64,000 nt of DNA, taken from contig NBAZ01000002.1 in assembly GCA_002794735.1 (NCBI GenBank), positions 1,488,001-1,552,000 on the forward strand, written 5' to 3'. The stretch comes from Pyrrhoderma lamaoense. Its lineage: Eukaryota; Basidiomycota; Agaricomycetes; Hymenochaetales; Hymenochaetaceae. The notes beneath the pieces are model-generated. The model searched no databases and was not told the origin of the DNA. It saw only the letters and a program-made list of their open reading frames with translations. Shown piece after piece: positions 1 through 12,099 of this stretch (the first letter of the stretch is position 1; every line of letters starts with the position of its first letter). Made by a program: the position numbers and the translations under genes.

Positions 1-780
1 TTCGACAAAAATCGACTTGAATGAGAGTTAAGAGTCTGACGTGACACATAAAGAGATAGGGGCTTGCTCACAACTTTCGAGACTTCAGAGATTGAGACAG
101 GCATAAGGGAGGTGGTGAAAAGCAAGCTTCTATAAGCAGATCAATCACAATCCAGTCTGCATTATAGATATATGAGTCGAACATGTGCTAGTGTCTATCA
201 TCCGAGACGGGATATCATCGATATAATATTAATCAACTGGAAATATCTTCCTGTAAATGGAAGGAAAAATGATCAGCTTCCGAGTGATATACTAGCACTG
301 GTCCATTCTTGTCTGGTCTCTGTACACAGCCCTTGGCAGTGTAACAAAGAAACAAAATCTGATAGACCATTTCTTCGATAGTACTATTAGTAGCATACTA
401 CAGGCGCATATCAGGCTCATAATCCACATAGAAGTTGGAAGACCTCATTTGTCAATAGAATAATGGTGTGTTAGTTAATAACCCAAGCGTTAATCAGAAT
501 ACGAGAAGCGAAGTGAACAAAATGGACGTCGAGAACTGAAATATCTAGTTCGGGAAGAACGTTGATGCGATCACACAAGCATATGTATCATGTTTGATAG
601 TCCTGATCTACTTATCAAATCAAGGTGGCCAGCTCAAGAGATAGAGAGAGGAGATGTTATATTAAACAATTTCTTCTAGAGACCTTATTTATGTGTTACA
701 TGCCCTATCTGCGCTTTCTAGCACCAAATACAAAGTCCCATTAGTCATACTATATATATATATATATATATATAACTATA
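1..780. other. Intergenic, no gene recognised
   Basis: No reading frame here resembles a known protein. The only ORF is 69 codons (172-381) with no recognisable motif. An (AT)n microsatellite lies at about 750-772, directly beside the decayed LTR that starts near 781. Confidence 0.5.
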
Positions 781-1502
781 GGTCAAGGTTGGACCTTTTA
801 GCCGTATTTAGTGGCGATGACTTGGGATTTGGAGCCTGCCTACACCAGACACGATGCTCTGATTTGATTTCGGGGCCTAAAAGCGCGAAATCCCATGAAC
901 TCGGCCAAAGGCTGGAGAAGGATTGAGACCTCCGGGAGAAGTGAGACTCCTCAGAACAGAAGATCGTGCAGAAACGTATAGAGTAGAGTTTCGAACCGAA
1001 GCTATAACTTGAGATATACAGTGTAAGTGTATATTTTTCTGACCACCCGGACGACTTGCAGTACAGTCAAAGTACTACAAACTCGTCCGGGCAGCTTGAT
1101 AAGCAGCGGAGGAGTAGATTATGAGACTACAGGAGACTACCAGAGGGCTACTTCAGGGGGGGGGGTAATTAGAAGATAACTGGGGATTGATCGATTAACT
1201 ACGGCCTCAAGTCTGGAGGCTTATATATCAAAACGAGAGATAAAAGGTAGATAATAGAGAGTAGCATGGTTTCCAGGTGGCTACATGCCACTAGACAAAA
1301 GAATTAGGCTATCAGAATCGAAGTATCCATATAAATGAACCCTACCCTCGAGTAAGAGTAGAAAGTGAAGCTAGATAGTAAGAGAGATGGGCCGGAAACG
1401 TGGCCGAGAGTAAGGAAATATAGTAATAATGGACTCTCCGGGCGAGCTGCAGAGTGCATTATAAATGCAATACGATTGGCTATCTACTTAGTTGGTCATA
1501 CA
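781..1502 (-). repeat. Decayed solo LTR of the gag-only family (reverse orientation)
   Basis: Read on the minus strand this matches the LTRs at 13984, 33474, 37041 and 40270: the TGTAxGxCCA start at 1502, the GTGCATTTATAATGCA hairpin region, the 'ctttcta' tract, the 'gtcgtccgggcgg' block and the 'tgtctggtgtaggcag' block near 840. The 3' terminal 15 or so bases are lost and replaced by an AT microsatellite. It is visibly more diverged than the 37/40 kb pair. It lies just outside the kinase-like copy at 2.1-3.0 kb. Confidence 0.75.
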
Positions 1503-2127
1503 TTGGAGCTACAATACAAACGACAATCGGTGAGGGAATCTCTTTCAAGGACGCTATTGTACACAGCGGCTATGCATCATGCTAAAGTATAGCCACCAGT
1601 CTTAACCGCCTGATTATACATATTTTACTTTGCACATTCAAGTATGTATGATTGTGATCAACAGGACTTCACTATTAACCTTCTGTGTTGAACAGTTCTT
1701 TTGTTTGAACCGCATAAACAAATATGCTATTTGTACTGTACCTAGGCTCCTTACTCAAAGGCCTTTATTACAGATTTGACAATACTCTTAGTAGTGTGTC
1801 CTTACTTCGATCCGTAATCTCGTACCCAAAAGATCCTCCAATAGAGTAGTGAAACGGAGAAGTGCGAGGTACACCCTTCTCGTCCTACACTGCGGATCAC
1901 GATATGATTAACAACCAGTTCATAAATAAATCACTTTATTTCCTCATGATATTATATATATATATTACTTTACAAAAAAAGACTAGGTATAATCCCCCAC
2001 ATATTGAAAGAAGATTTGAATCACCGGTCGACTCTATTGTTTACAGGAGGATAATTTTTGAATGTGTATCTATTTACAGGTAGATAACTCAGCCCAGGAA
2101 TAACTATCGGATTTAATTGGTACTTCG

Positions 2128-2990
2128 CTACAAGCTCCTCGAGTCAGGATATTTTTCCAGTGCTCCGATATCCGCGTATGTAGTATTGGAACCCCTAGAA
2201 ATCAAGCTATCGACTACATCCTGAGGGGGATATAGTTTGACTTGTTCGTCATAATAACTGCCACCAAAGAATCTAATCAGCGGCCGGCATGCTGGAAAAG
2301 GACAGCTTAGAAAAGAACATATACCATATTTGAGAGCACTCACTTTCTTTCCATATGAGCATATTTGTACCGCTTACCGCCAGCTCTTCACAACCACCCG
2401 TGATGGGCATGTATCCTCCAGGAATCCAATCTTCCCGTTTCACTCTCCATCGACATCGGTGATTACTATTGGCCGCCTCTCCTAGGTCAATTATACGATA
2501 TTCTCCATCTCTTCCAACTACGTGTCTCTTCCGAAAGTTATTATGCTCGAATCCACATTTATGTAGCTTAACCAGTTTCTCTAGAGTATTCATCCTATAA
2601 AGCGCATCGATATCACTTCAATAGTCTTCGGAGATATGTTTACTTACCTTTCTTTCTTTTTTAATGTTTTAACGTTATCACTCTGTCCCCACAGTCTTCA
2701 AGTATAAGACATGAGAGAACACCTTCACCTCCATCATGGCTTGAGACAATCCCTTGTAAGAAATTGATAAACAGTGGGATGACATCTCCTTGTAGCTTTT
2801 GTAATCTCAGGTAGTTTCGAGCTTCCTCTTTCAGTTCCTCTGTTGCTTGTTTCCAGCGGAACACGATCTTGAGTACGACGGGTCTGGTTTCTGTTGTTGC
2901 TCTATAGACACGGGACTCTATCGGGTAAAGCTTTGGGTAAGACGATTGAATCTCTTCTTGAAGGAGTACTTAGTAGACAAATATGGTACG
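2128..2990 (-). CDS. Kinase-like (FunK1-type) protein, copy 1, probably degenerate
   Basis: Two adjacent frames read like the protein-kinase-like family expanded in basidiomycetes. The first (2990 to about 2660) has a beta-strand with VYRAT...PVVLK, where K would be the ATP-binding lysine, then YLRLQKLQGDVIPLF and CLILEDCGDRV, the hinge region of this family. After a probable intron (GTAAGT near 2650, TAG near 2595) the second frame has LHKCGFEHNNF, the catalytic-loop position, and RIIDLGEA, a DFG-like metal site. The usual catalytic Asp of the HxD motif appears as Asn. A downstream frame (2343-2128) continues with unclear joining. Two related copies lie inverted at 13.4-15.6 kb. It may be a pseudokinase or a pseudogene; the true ends were not resolved. 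Confidence 0.55.
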
Positions 2991-3404
2991 GTCACGTGCT
3001 CAGTGTTGGGCTGCAACGCGTAATTGAATTACATGTAATCTCGCTTCAATGTTGATACCTGTGTAATGCGTAAATTGTGTATGCGATCAAATTTACAGGC
3101 GTCTATTCGACGACAATTTTTGGTCTTGATATCTTTCTACTCTTATACGTGACGAGTAGTTGATTGCATCACGGTTCTCGAGATGGAAGCACTTTTTGCG
3201 CGAAATATTGTTCTACTTCAACTAGATAGCAACAAACAACCGATTTGGCTTATCCAGATTAATTTTCATGCGAGCATAGATGGGAGATATTATTGTACAT
3301 TTGATTGTCCAGAAACGACAGAAAGATACATACAGATTTACATAACTATTAGGTTCCTGAGAAAACTGTGATCGCATTGTGAGATATTCGAGAACAAGAT
3401 CGAG

Positions 3405-5571
3405 TCATATTGAGTACACTTCTGTGTGACATTCGATACGATGCATCGGTCTTCGAAGAGCGAGTCTAGCGACTGCATTTCGAGCCTCTATTGCCATTGA
3501 CTCCGGACCAGCAGCACATATGGCAATACTCCCATCGTCATCCTGAGTCATAGACGTGGAAGAAGACCTCCCCACTTTCTTCTCGATCTCCCCGGAGTCA
3601 GAAGCTTCTGGATACTCTTCCTCTCCAGGTGATGATGCTGGAGTGAAGGGTAAATCTGAGGCGAGGGTATCTAACATCGACTGTATGCTTGGTTTTTCTA
3701 CTATTACATCACAGTTTGGTATTGATGGAAGTGCTTCGGGATCACAAAGGCAGGTGACATATACGGTTACGTGTACGTCTATGGTGGATTGAGGAGAGTT
3801 TGCCTTTTCCATTATTTCTGAAAGGAGGGGAGAACCCAACGGACGGCACCAAATGATCGTATACACCATATGAATTCGACACGATGAGCACGTTCATTCC
3901 TAGGGCGACCCAGTCGAACGCATCTTCCTACTATATCGTCTAGCAGACCGAGAGTAAAGGTCACTCCTGAGCCCCCGGCTAGAAGAAGGACACGAGAGAA
4001 GAGTGAAGGATCAACGGAGGATCCACCGTATGGACCTTCTATGAGGACTTGTGCACGTGCTCCTAAGCCCATTGCCGCCCAACCTCGAGGATCCGGAAGT
4101 GAGACTTCTTTATTGTTGAAACACCGAGTTTTGTTGTTTCTACTATGATCTCTTGAGGTGTCAATATGTACCTGAGTTCGGAGAAGAGAGTAAAGTGGTA
4201 CTCTGATGTGTATATGCGTTTAGTGCTTTACTCCAGTCCCCTTGAGATCGTACGCCCAGGTAGACGGTTGGCTCGGAAAGACATGATGTTTGGGGAGGTG
4301 CAGACATGATTGTAAGAGGGTGTGATTCGAGGAAACGTGATCCGAAAAACACACGGAGACGGACGTGTTGACCCGCAAGCCATCCACCATCACAGTTTTC
4401 CACGCGTATCTATCGAAGAACACTATGGTTATTTTCGTTGCTTGGAAAGTAGAAAAGTATTTATTCTTACAATAGTCATTTGCTTGTCGGTAGCAATGAG
4501 TGTAGCGTCCTTGACACGATAACGTACCATCCTCAAGAGTAGATCCAGTCCATAGAAAGCAAGTGGAGGGAATATGTATGGCTTCACGTATATCGTATGG
4601 TAGCATAATGTGATAAAGAAGGCAACTACTGCAACGATGTGAAGGATGAAGAAGACTTCATATGCAAGAACTCGGACAGGTTTGATTGACAGGAGAGCTA
4701 TTGCTAACAGAAGAGCAAGCGAGGCGACGCCGGATGTCTCCTTTTGAGCCCCAAGAATCTGAAGTCCATATTCACGATGATTACGTATCCAGAGAGCACC
4801 ATGGACGATAGCTGAAAGTACCATTCCACGTCCTGACCATCGATGTAGGATATTTATCTTCTCCCATCCATGCCGGCTCCTAGAAGGAATGCGAGAGGCG
4901 AGTTCTTCATTGCAAAGAGAAATACAACGGGCAATTGCGCGATAGCCATAAATCCTGCACGATTCGGTTATCGACAAGTTCTGATTGAAGCGTGATACAA
5001 CAGAGTAGTAGAACATAGTACGCAATGATAAGTATGACTGTTAGAGTGTAGTCAGTAAGGTTTATTTATTTTCTAGTCTTGTTTTTTTTGTTAATCTTTT
5101 TGTAAGAAAATAAAGAAACTAACGTTGTCCCAAGTCGATTCCTAGTAATGGTAATGTCCATAACGTAAGCGACTTTGCTGTTGAGATCGACCCTCTTAAA
5201 ATGTCTAGAAAGTCGCGTTTGGCTTTCCTTCTTGTCTTTACTACTGATTTCCTTGGTTCGGAGTCAAGTTGTTTGTATCTAGTACCTAGTAGATCTTCCC
5301 AAATCCCACAAACCCGTTCAAGTGCTTCGCCATTGCATATAGAACGGATGAATTTCGGTAAGGAAAATAGTACGTATGCCCCTACAACTGAAGCCCATAC
5401 TATACTGAATTTTCGCTGCCATATCGGATCTACTTCATAAGAGCTATTAAAAAGTTATATTGTTATTATGAGTCTCTCTGTGTATTGTATGAATGGAATA
5501 TATATGTATTATGGGTAGACGTACTTATAGATTTGAAATTCAGAAGGGACTGCGGGCGGTGAGTCAGACAT
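3405..5571 (-). CDS. Ferric/cupric reductase (FRE/NOX-type transmembrane flavocytochrome)
   Basis: Membrane metalloreductase that passes electrons from NADPH through FAD and two haems to extracellular Fe3+ or Cu2+. Exons from splice phase: 5525-5571, 5124-5443, 4471-5037, 4172-4409, 3405-4107; start MSDSPPAVPSEF. Order: N-terminal TM exon; ferric-reductase TM block with NRAGF, LHRWSGR, VHGALW and LHIVAVVAF (haem histidines); FAD domain with AGQHVRLRVFF and ESHPLTI; NAD domain with EGPYGG, LLAGGSGVT and CAAGPESM; C-terminal HTEVYSI. The length (about 625 aa) is normal. Three one-base deletions interrupt the frame, near 4966, 4866 and 3833, each in a short homopolymer, so it is either a young pseudogene or carries sequencing errors. 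The CTR copper transporter lies just upstream on the same strand. Confidence 0.88.
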
Positions 5572-5979
5572 GGTTTAGAACCAAAGACGATGAGCAGTCG
5601 TATGAACTTGCGGATAATAACAGCCAAGTTCACTCTGTGGATGGGTATCAGTACTAACAGCGTATGAGGTGAACGCTGTTAGGAAAGAGAGCAGGATGGC
5701 AATGAGAAGGGTGGCGATGACTTGAGTATGGGAACGAGGTTTGATTTGGTATGCGAGTAAAATTTTTTCATCTTCCCCCCACTTGGATTACATAGTCTCA
5801 TATGACTCAGAAGATGCCGACAAATATCGTGATTCTGAGGGGCCCTTCTTGTTCCTTACTTTGGCCTTGTCAAGTACACAAAAACATAGCTTTGTTTCAC
5901 ACAAAATAGATTTCAAAAAAATATTCCATATATTACAAAATTCCATTGACTGAGCACTACTACGTATTTATTTAAAAAA

Positions 5980-6807
5980 CTACAGATGGGCATGAGCGTG
6001 ATATCGTCCGAAAAGCATTTCTCCAAATCCTAAACCAACAATAATTGAGATGATGTAACTAACTTGATACGTCCTGATAGGAACCATCGTCAGCAAACAG
6101 AAAGACGTATGACGTAGAAGTTGGTCTTACATTACAACGAGCATGAATGCAAATTCAAGTGCAGCCTGTGCCATCTGCAACACTGCACGTGGAATGTCAA
6201 AAGAAGGAATGAACGGCATGGACATTTGTGCCATGTTGTGCTTCGCTGCCTTGGTGCGGACAGGCCCATCCGTCTCCTTTTCGTTAGTGCCCTCAGAAGA
6301 AGATGGTCGTGACGAGCTAGTGTCGTTATATTGAGGCAGAGTGCGCAAGGAATTTATTTTATTTGCAAGGATTATTTCGGAACTTGAGTTTGTGATTAGG
6401 TGACACATCAGTAACCTCATCTTACTGAACCTCAGATGCGAGTTAGTGACTCCAACTTACTGTTTACGCCAGTGAACCTCCATCAAGCTCCGGCAGGCAG
6501 CTACCCATCGCTCGATAACCGCTAGTAAAAACAAGCCGACACAAGTACCAAACACTGCTCCACCGTTCTGTGGAACCCAGCCTTGAAACCAAACCACATC
6601 ACCCAAAGTAAAATGTAAGTAAGGAAGCATGTTTCCGGAAGCAAGGCTCCTGCGATGGACATCAGTTTAACAAGAATCAGAGTCATCAGTAAGTGCTACA
6701 GACATTGCCCCATCCATGCTCATGTCCATGCCATTATCGTGAGCATCTACATAACGCACTGAAGCTAGAGTCGTCGCAAGAAGTATGAGATACGAAAGGT
6801 TCGCCAT
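5980..6807 (-). CDS. CTR-family copper transporter
   Basis: High-affinity Cu(I) importer of the plasma membrane or vacuole. Four exons keep phase exactly: 6704-6807, 6461-6649, 6131-6382, 5980-6073, giving about 212 aa. The N-terminus is a signal-like hydrophobic stretch followed by the Met-rich copper-binding segment HDNGMDMSMDGAM. TM1 lies in LHFTLGDVVWF...GLFLLAVIERW; a Ser/Thr-rich loop follows; TM2 holds the MxxxM selectivity motif (MLVVM) and TM3 the GxxxG packing motif (GLGFG), ending in His-rich HAHAHL. The first intron (54 bp, donor GTCTGT) removes an in-frame stop. It lies 408 bp upstream of the metalloreductase, which would supply Cu(I). No frame errors were seen. Confidence 0.9.
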
Positions 6808-8614
6808 TGACGAAATCCTTTTCCAGTGCTAAGCGGAGATGTAGGAAGAACTAAGTGACCCTAAAGGGAGTCGATTGTCATGGATGAGAAGGAAATGACG
6901 CGTGGGAGACGAAATGCTCAAAACGGAAAAGATAACTGATCGACAAACTTGCTCAGAAACGAATTTTTTACAGGGTTAACTTGAGTGAAACGAATAAAAA
7001 GTATATCTACGGAGTGAATGGATGTGGATGAGTTTTGGGACTCAATTTCAACAGGAACATGACTATTCGTTATTGATCTCAGGGCGAAGGGACTGAGGGC
7101 GACGGTTGGTGAAGTCTCAGCTCTCGTATCTTTCACTTTCCAAATCCAGTTCGAGGGTGCTTTTTCTGAACGTTCTTGCAGAGTAACCAACCTTTCACCG
7201 AGTCATCCCCTAGTCAATGATGAGATCCGATTTTCCCCATCACGCGTACTCAGGAAACAGTCGTCATTCACGACACCCACATATTACGTGGCAGCCGTAA
7301 ATGATAATAATAGTAGCACGTTGCAACGCAATCACTGACCAAAGAATTGGATCATGGTCAAGGACGGAATAGAGTAGAAACCTAAGAGGATGAGCATGGA
7401 TGTGAGGACGTTGGGCACCGCCGTCGATGACACAAAGACCAGAAGTCAAGAACGAGAACACAGATGGACAGATGGATGGGTCTAGATTCATGAGGCTTCG
7501 CTCACACCTTCCCCATCCATCGGGTTATAAGGTAGACACTCTTGACGCGCAGCTCTTATGTAGGGTATAAAGTAGTCTGCTGGACAAAACAGATCTATGA
7601 AACAGTGTGACTCCGATATAGATGGCCAGATGCAATTCGCGAAGGCTTGGGAATGTAGCCATAGACGAAACTTACCAAGGCTCTCCACTCTTACCTAGCA
7701 CACGTACGCATGCACAAAGAAGAGTATATGGATGGGCTTGCGAAAAATGCGTGTTTTGCCTCTTACTCTTGTCAGATATCGGTGGAATTTATCTTTCTGA
7801 AACATATATGGTTGATGAGAACGACGCTCCCCCACATACGAACATGAGATGAATTCATTCAGTGGCCCCGGCTTCCCCTAACACCACTTTTCAAACTGAA
7901 GAGTCACCTCTACCAGTTTGACCTGATGAGAAAAAGCATGTAAAGGACATAAGAAGTGTTGCGCAGAGACGGGAGAAGAGGAATCAATGGGAGACGAGGA
8001 GTGAGTGGTTAAGCTGCTGATGGATAACATCATTCAAAGTGTGCTTGTCGAAGAATGACGAGAGTAGCGAGGCAGTTTTGCCGTGAGTCTTTTGTGCGAC
8101 TAACCAATCAAGGGCTGTATTACATAATACTTATCTCCATTTTTGGAAGTACTATTGATCCGAATCCCTCGAGTACGTACCGAGGATTCGCCTCATTCTC
8201 AGAATCAAAGGGATCATTAGATAGTCACATTGAAAGTAGTTTAATCATGAAATGTCATTCAATAAGAGAGGCGCACAGCTCATCGGAAAAGCCTTGCAGA
8301 CATAGCTAGCTAGCACTAGTGCTAAAAAGGAACATGGTACTTTTTCAAAGTCAATCAGATATGATGGATATCAATTTTCCTACTTCATGAGAAAAATATA
8401 CATCATTTACGCCTAATATTTACGACAACAAGGGGGTATATATTACTATCGTCTTATCTATAGGACACAGTCCATAAAGAAACATTAATCTTATGATAGT
8501 TACGAGCATGATAAACAGAACAAAACAAAACCATAGCGAAAACTAGGTTAACATCCAATAAGTAGATTGCCATAAACAGTTGGACTATGCGTCAGCATTT
8601 ATCCAGGGATGATC
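6808..8614. other. Long intergenic region with unassigned short ORFs
   Basis: Contains the CTR promoter. The sequence CTTGCTCA at 6948-6955 is one base off the fungal copper-regulator core TTTGCTCA; this is only suggestive. On the minus strand, frames at 7688-7488 and 7491-7264 could be joined exons (a GTAAGT follows an exon-like end near 7675), with a His/Pro-rich stretch HIHAHPLRFLLYSVLDHDP, but I do not recognise a family. ORFs at 7622-7852 and 8055-8309 on the plus strand have no motif. Confidence 0.35.
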
Positions 8615-9709
8615 TTATAGCAAAGCCACGAGACCAAAGACAACTGCACCAATAGCGGCATATAGACTTGTTTCGGGCGAGAAACGCTCTGCACCGTTGC
8701 TACCTGTGTTGACAATCCCTCCAGAAAGACCACCTGCGGCAGCTACAGATCCACTCATGAAACTTGATCCACAAGTGCTCGTAACGGCGCTGTAAAGATC
8801 ACTTTGACCTCCGAGCATCGGGCTCTGGGAAATGCCGAGTGCATATGGAACCGTCTGTTCGAATGAGATGTAGGCAGTGAGGATGTTTCGGGTGCAAGAA
8901 GTGCACAGATCATTGTAGCCAAGGCTCGAAGTGAGGAATAAGAATGGAAGGTTAGTCGAGCCGTACGCAGTTGTGTTTGGTACAAGAACGGAGGTGACAT
9001 TTTCTGTTTCGGAGGCTCGTTTTGTGTTCAAGGTGAACTCGGGAACTAAATCTCTCTTTGAAGCAGCTGAAGAACTAGCAGACGAGGCAGATGCAGATGA
9101 GGTAGATGTAGCATCTACCTGTACTACGCAGTATGAACCAGCATCATCCTTCGAGCATACAGCGCTGTAAAGTGGCGTAACCGTATATAGTACATCATAC
9201 ATGCGGATAACATCCTTATTTGGCGAGCTACCAGTGAGCTCGTCTGAACAAGCACTGTAGAAGGAAGTGAGCTGGCCGCGAATGGCAGTTGTATCACATG
9301 CCGACGTTGAACAAATCGACTTCAGAGCAGTATTCATGTCGCTCGTTGAATACGTCTTATTTGTGGTAGCATAAGGACCAAATTCCGAAGTAGCATCGAC
9401 AAGTGGGCTAATGCAGCTATTGATGGTAGTATTCGAGTTCAAGCTTTCAAGAAACGACTGGCAACCGCTGCTAATGCCTGATGGGATAAGTGGGCTCTGT
9501 ATATAATAAGACAATACGTCAGTAAACTTGTAGAAAGTCGTAACAGGTTCAAGTAAGATTGCTCAGCACAACAAACGCCTATGTTTACGAACGACTGAAG
9601 ACAATTTCGCCACGAGGCTTAAAGGAGAGTACGATGAAAAATTGCTTACCGATTGAGCGCGTACAACGACGGCTGCAGTAAGCGCGGAAAGTGCGATGAT
9701 AGATTTCAT
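8615..9709 (-). CDS. Secreted, GPI-anchored Cys-rich protein (DUF7729-like)
   Basis: Two exons in phase 0: 9650-9709 and 8615-9496, 313 aa. Exon 1 encodes a signal peptide (MKSIIALSALTAAVVVRAQS) and ends at a GTAAGC donor. The mature part has regularly spaced cysteines (GCQSFL, INSCISP, SICSTSACD, SACSDEL, SAVCSKDD, CTSCTRN), a Ser/Ala-rich linker (STSSASASSASSSAASKR), and a C-terminal Ser/Asn stretch followed by a hydrophobic tail (YAAIGAVVFGLVALL) typical of a GPI signal. This layout matches the basidiomycete DUF7729 family, whose function is unknown; a cell-surface role is inferred from topology only. Stop codon at 8615-8617. No frame errors seen. Confidence 0.75.
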
Positions 9710-10886
9710 TGTGAAGGAACTAGTAATGGAGGAGGGGCGATGACAGTTAGAAAGGAAAGTCCGTAAAAAAAGAGTGAATTTGACGTCGGTCGACGTTGAT
9801 GGTGATGGTGACAACGTGGGGAACGTGAGGGAAGGCGTTGCAAGTCTCAGCAGCGCGACAAACAAAAACCGGGGATACCGACGCTCATTTCGGGGTATTT
9901 GCAAATGCTTGGCATTTCCTCTTTTGGTAATAAAGTAGTGGCTAATTGTTCCTAAGCGGGGATGATTGGCCTGAAATTTTCTCACCAATTTTCTACAAGT
10001 GCCTAGAGCCTTGAGCTCGAGTGATCCGGATGAGCTGAAACTGGCGCACACTAATATGCATAAATATGGTTGTGGTATGTCTCACGCCTTTTATGTTTAC
10101 CTCATCGAGTGAACACAGGCACTCCGCTGGTATGACATGCAAGAGATGATCCAGTCCAGTCCAGTTCCCACCTGAATTAGACCTATACTTATCCCACTAC
10201 ACAGTGATTACAGATGTTTTAAACTTGGTTTCACGCCAATTCATAGATCTCTTTGTTTATACACATACATCTTAACTCAACATTCCGACTGGTTGGAAAA
10301 TTCTTCTTAACTTCAGGCTCGTCTCTAGTTTCCTCGCTACACAATGATGTGATGCGACAAACTCATATAGAAATACTGTAAATAGCGCTTAACGGGCCCA
10401 TATGAGTATGTACATGTACATGTACATATGGGTAACTAGGTTTTCATTATCTCTGTCATAATGAAATCAAAGTTCCATGCGAAAGCGAGCAGAAGACAAG
10501 GGCTTCGAGGACTAAAAGCGGTTACTAGTTGGTTACAGTCATGGCTTCTGTGCATGGAAGCTGATGTACAATTCCCATGAGTAAGCTATGCAAATACATA
10601 GCTATAAAATTCCCAGACAAATGCCTGACACAAAATTCTACTATGGCGGTCTCCTCTTTATCCCTCGTAGAGTTGGTGAGAAGTACATGTCTATATGTGT
10701 TAATGTAAAATACTCACTAGAATTGAAGGCCGAAAGTTATTATCAATGCCTCTTCCTCGCATGCATGTAAGTGTCAGCTACTATATGTGATGCGCATGAT
10801 GCTGATTTTAACATAGTTTAACTATAATGTAGGGAAGATCATAAGGATTGTTTTTGGAGATGACCTGATCCTTGACCATTCTTTAG
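9710..10886. other. Intergenic region with a 22-bp palindrome
   Basis: Promoter side of the DUF7729-like gene and upstream region of the DUF6534 gene. A perfect 22-bp palindrome built of alternating TGTACA units lies at 10407-10428, framed by CCCATATG and CATATGGG. The missing first exon of the DUF6534 gene should lie between about 10600 and 10886; a candidate ATG is at 10621, but the splice phase could not be fixed. Confidence 0.4.
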
Positions 10887-12099
10887 GTTCTGGGGATTGA
10901 GCTTCCTTCAGATATATGTGTATTTTAAGGTTCGTTTGTCAATACCATCTGGGTCCCGCGCGTACTCATAATTTGATCAAAAGATATATCATGATAAGGA
11001 CTCTTGGAAGCTCAAAGGATACACACTGTTGATGTGGTTGATTGACACCGCCCATCAAATAGTCATACTACGTTGGGGTTATCGAATTTTTGTGCAAAAC
11101 CCGGGAAAACTATCTGTTCTCGTTAAACTGGAATGGTAAATCTTCCTTATATAGTGGTATGATTTAATAAGTACTGAGATGCTTATAGGGACGAAATACC
11201 TTTGATAACGTTGCTAACGGACCTCGTTGAGTTAATGGTTCAGTTGTTTTATGCTAGACGGATCTGGCTCTGTGTGTTTCTAAGCACATACTTAAGATTA
11301 GACTCTCATCATCGTCATATTTTTAGTTAGCAAGGGAAATATTACATTGATAATTACGGTCGGCATTTCCATCTCTGGTCAACAAGCCGCAATACTACTC
11401 TATTTCGTTTCTGTATGCAGATTCATTTCTGCACTCGAGCTCGTCGATACAACAACAGTATTCATCAACATATCCCGAGCCATGTATGGAACAACTGCCT
11501 TCACAGAAATCTTCCTCGCCGTTGTTCTCGTAGTACTCTTGCGCTCCAATCGTGTTGGATTTAAACAGAGTGATTCAATTCTAGACAGACTCGTTCTGTA
11601 TACAGTCAGCAGTGGCGCAGCAACAGCCTTAAATGCAATTGCAGCTATTGTTGCAGCTGTTTTCTTCCCATCTTCCTTTATGCATCTCGTTTTTGGTTCG
11701 TTATCAGCAAAAAGTAGGCCAATTTCTCCCTGAAATTTAAAACTTATTAATAAAATAATGATTCGATGGATCTAGTGTATGCGAATGCAATGCTGGCGTT
11801 GTATGTTTTCCTTTGTTCTTCATTCATCCCGTACTGATAATAGTCCTTAGGCTCAATTCTCGTAAAGGTATGAAAGATGGGCTAGTCAAAAACTCAAGCG
11901 GACAAAAATTTGAGGGAAGTGGACCATTCCGCATGCAGTTCATCAGGCCTCCACAAAGCGTAAGTTCTAGTACATATAAAACCTGACCACGGGATATTTC
12001 TAAGTGTTACATGATCATTTGTAGAGCATAGCATCAGCATACTACTCTAACCAAGGGATATGGAGAGCAAGGGTTCGGATTCATATTCGCTCCAGTTAG
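10887..12099 (+). CDS. DUF6534-type multi-spanning membrane protein (N-terminus unresolved)
   Basis: Exons recovered by phase: 10887-10929, 10984-11135, 11189-11271, 11337-11713, 11776-11800, 11851-11959, 12025-12099. They give FLQIYVYFK, LIDTAHQIVILRWGY, VQLFYARRIW (the family's QxFYxxRIW motif), SKGNITLIITV, a long hydrophobic segment, DRLVLYTVSSG and the C-terminal YANAMLALLNSRKGM, all in the order known for the DUF6534 family of Agaricomycetes. These are predicted seven-helix integral membrane proteins of unknown function. The first exon, with TM1, was not identified. The last exon ends at TAG 12097-12099 in the phased frame, but another frame there is open a little longer, so the extreme C-terminus is uncertain. 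Confidence 0.8.

Noticed and set aside
751..774. AT repeat as a possible origin or regulatory site
   Set aside because: It is an ordinary microsatellite with no associated motif.
3809..3831. A 23-bp mini-intron (GTTGGG...TTTCAG) in the reductase that would restore the frame
   Set aside because: All other introns here are 50 bp or longer, and a single missing T gives a better family match (WVSPLLSEIMEKA).
6650..6703. In-frame stop in the CTR gene taken as a pseudogene mark
   Set aside because: A 54-bp GT-AG intron removes it and joins the exons in phase with a standard CTR sequence.
8755..9170. Overlapping ORFs of 79-81 codons on both strands inside the DUF7729-like gene
   Set aside because: They are shadows of the real exon; composition and codon pattern follow the minus-strand gene.
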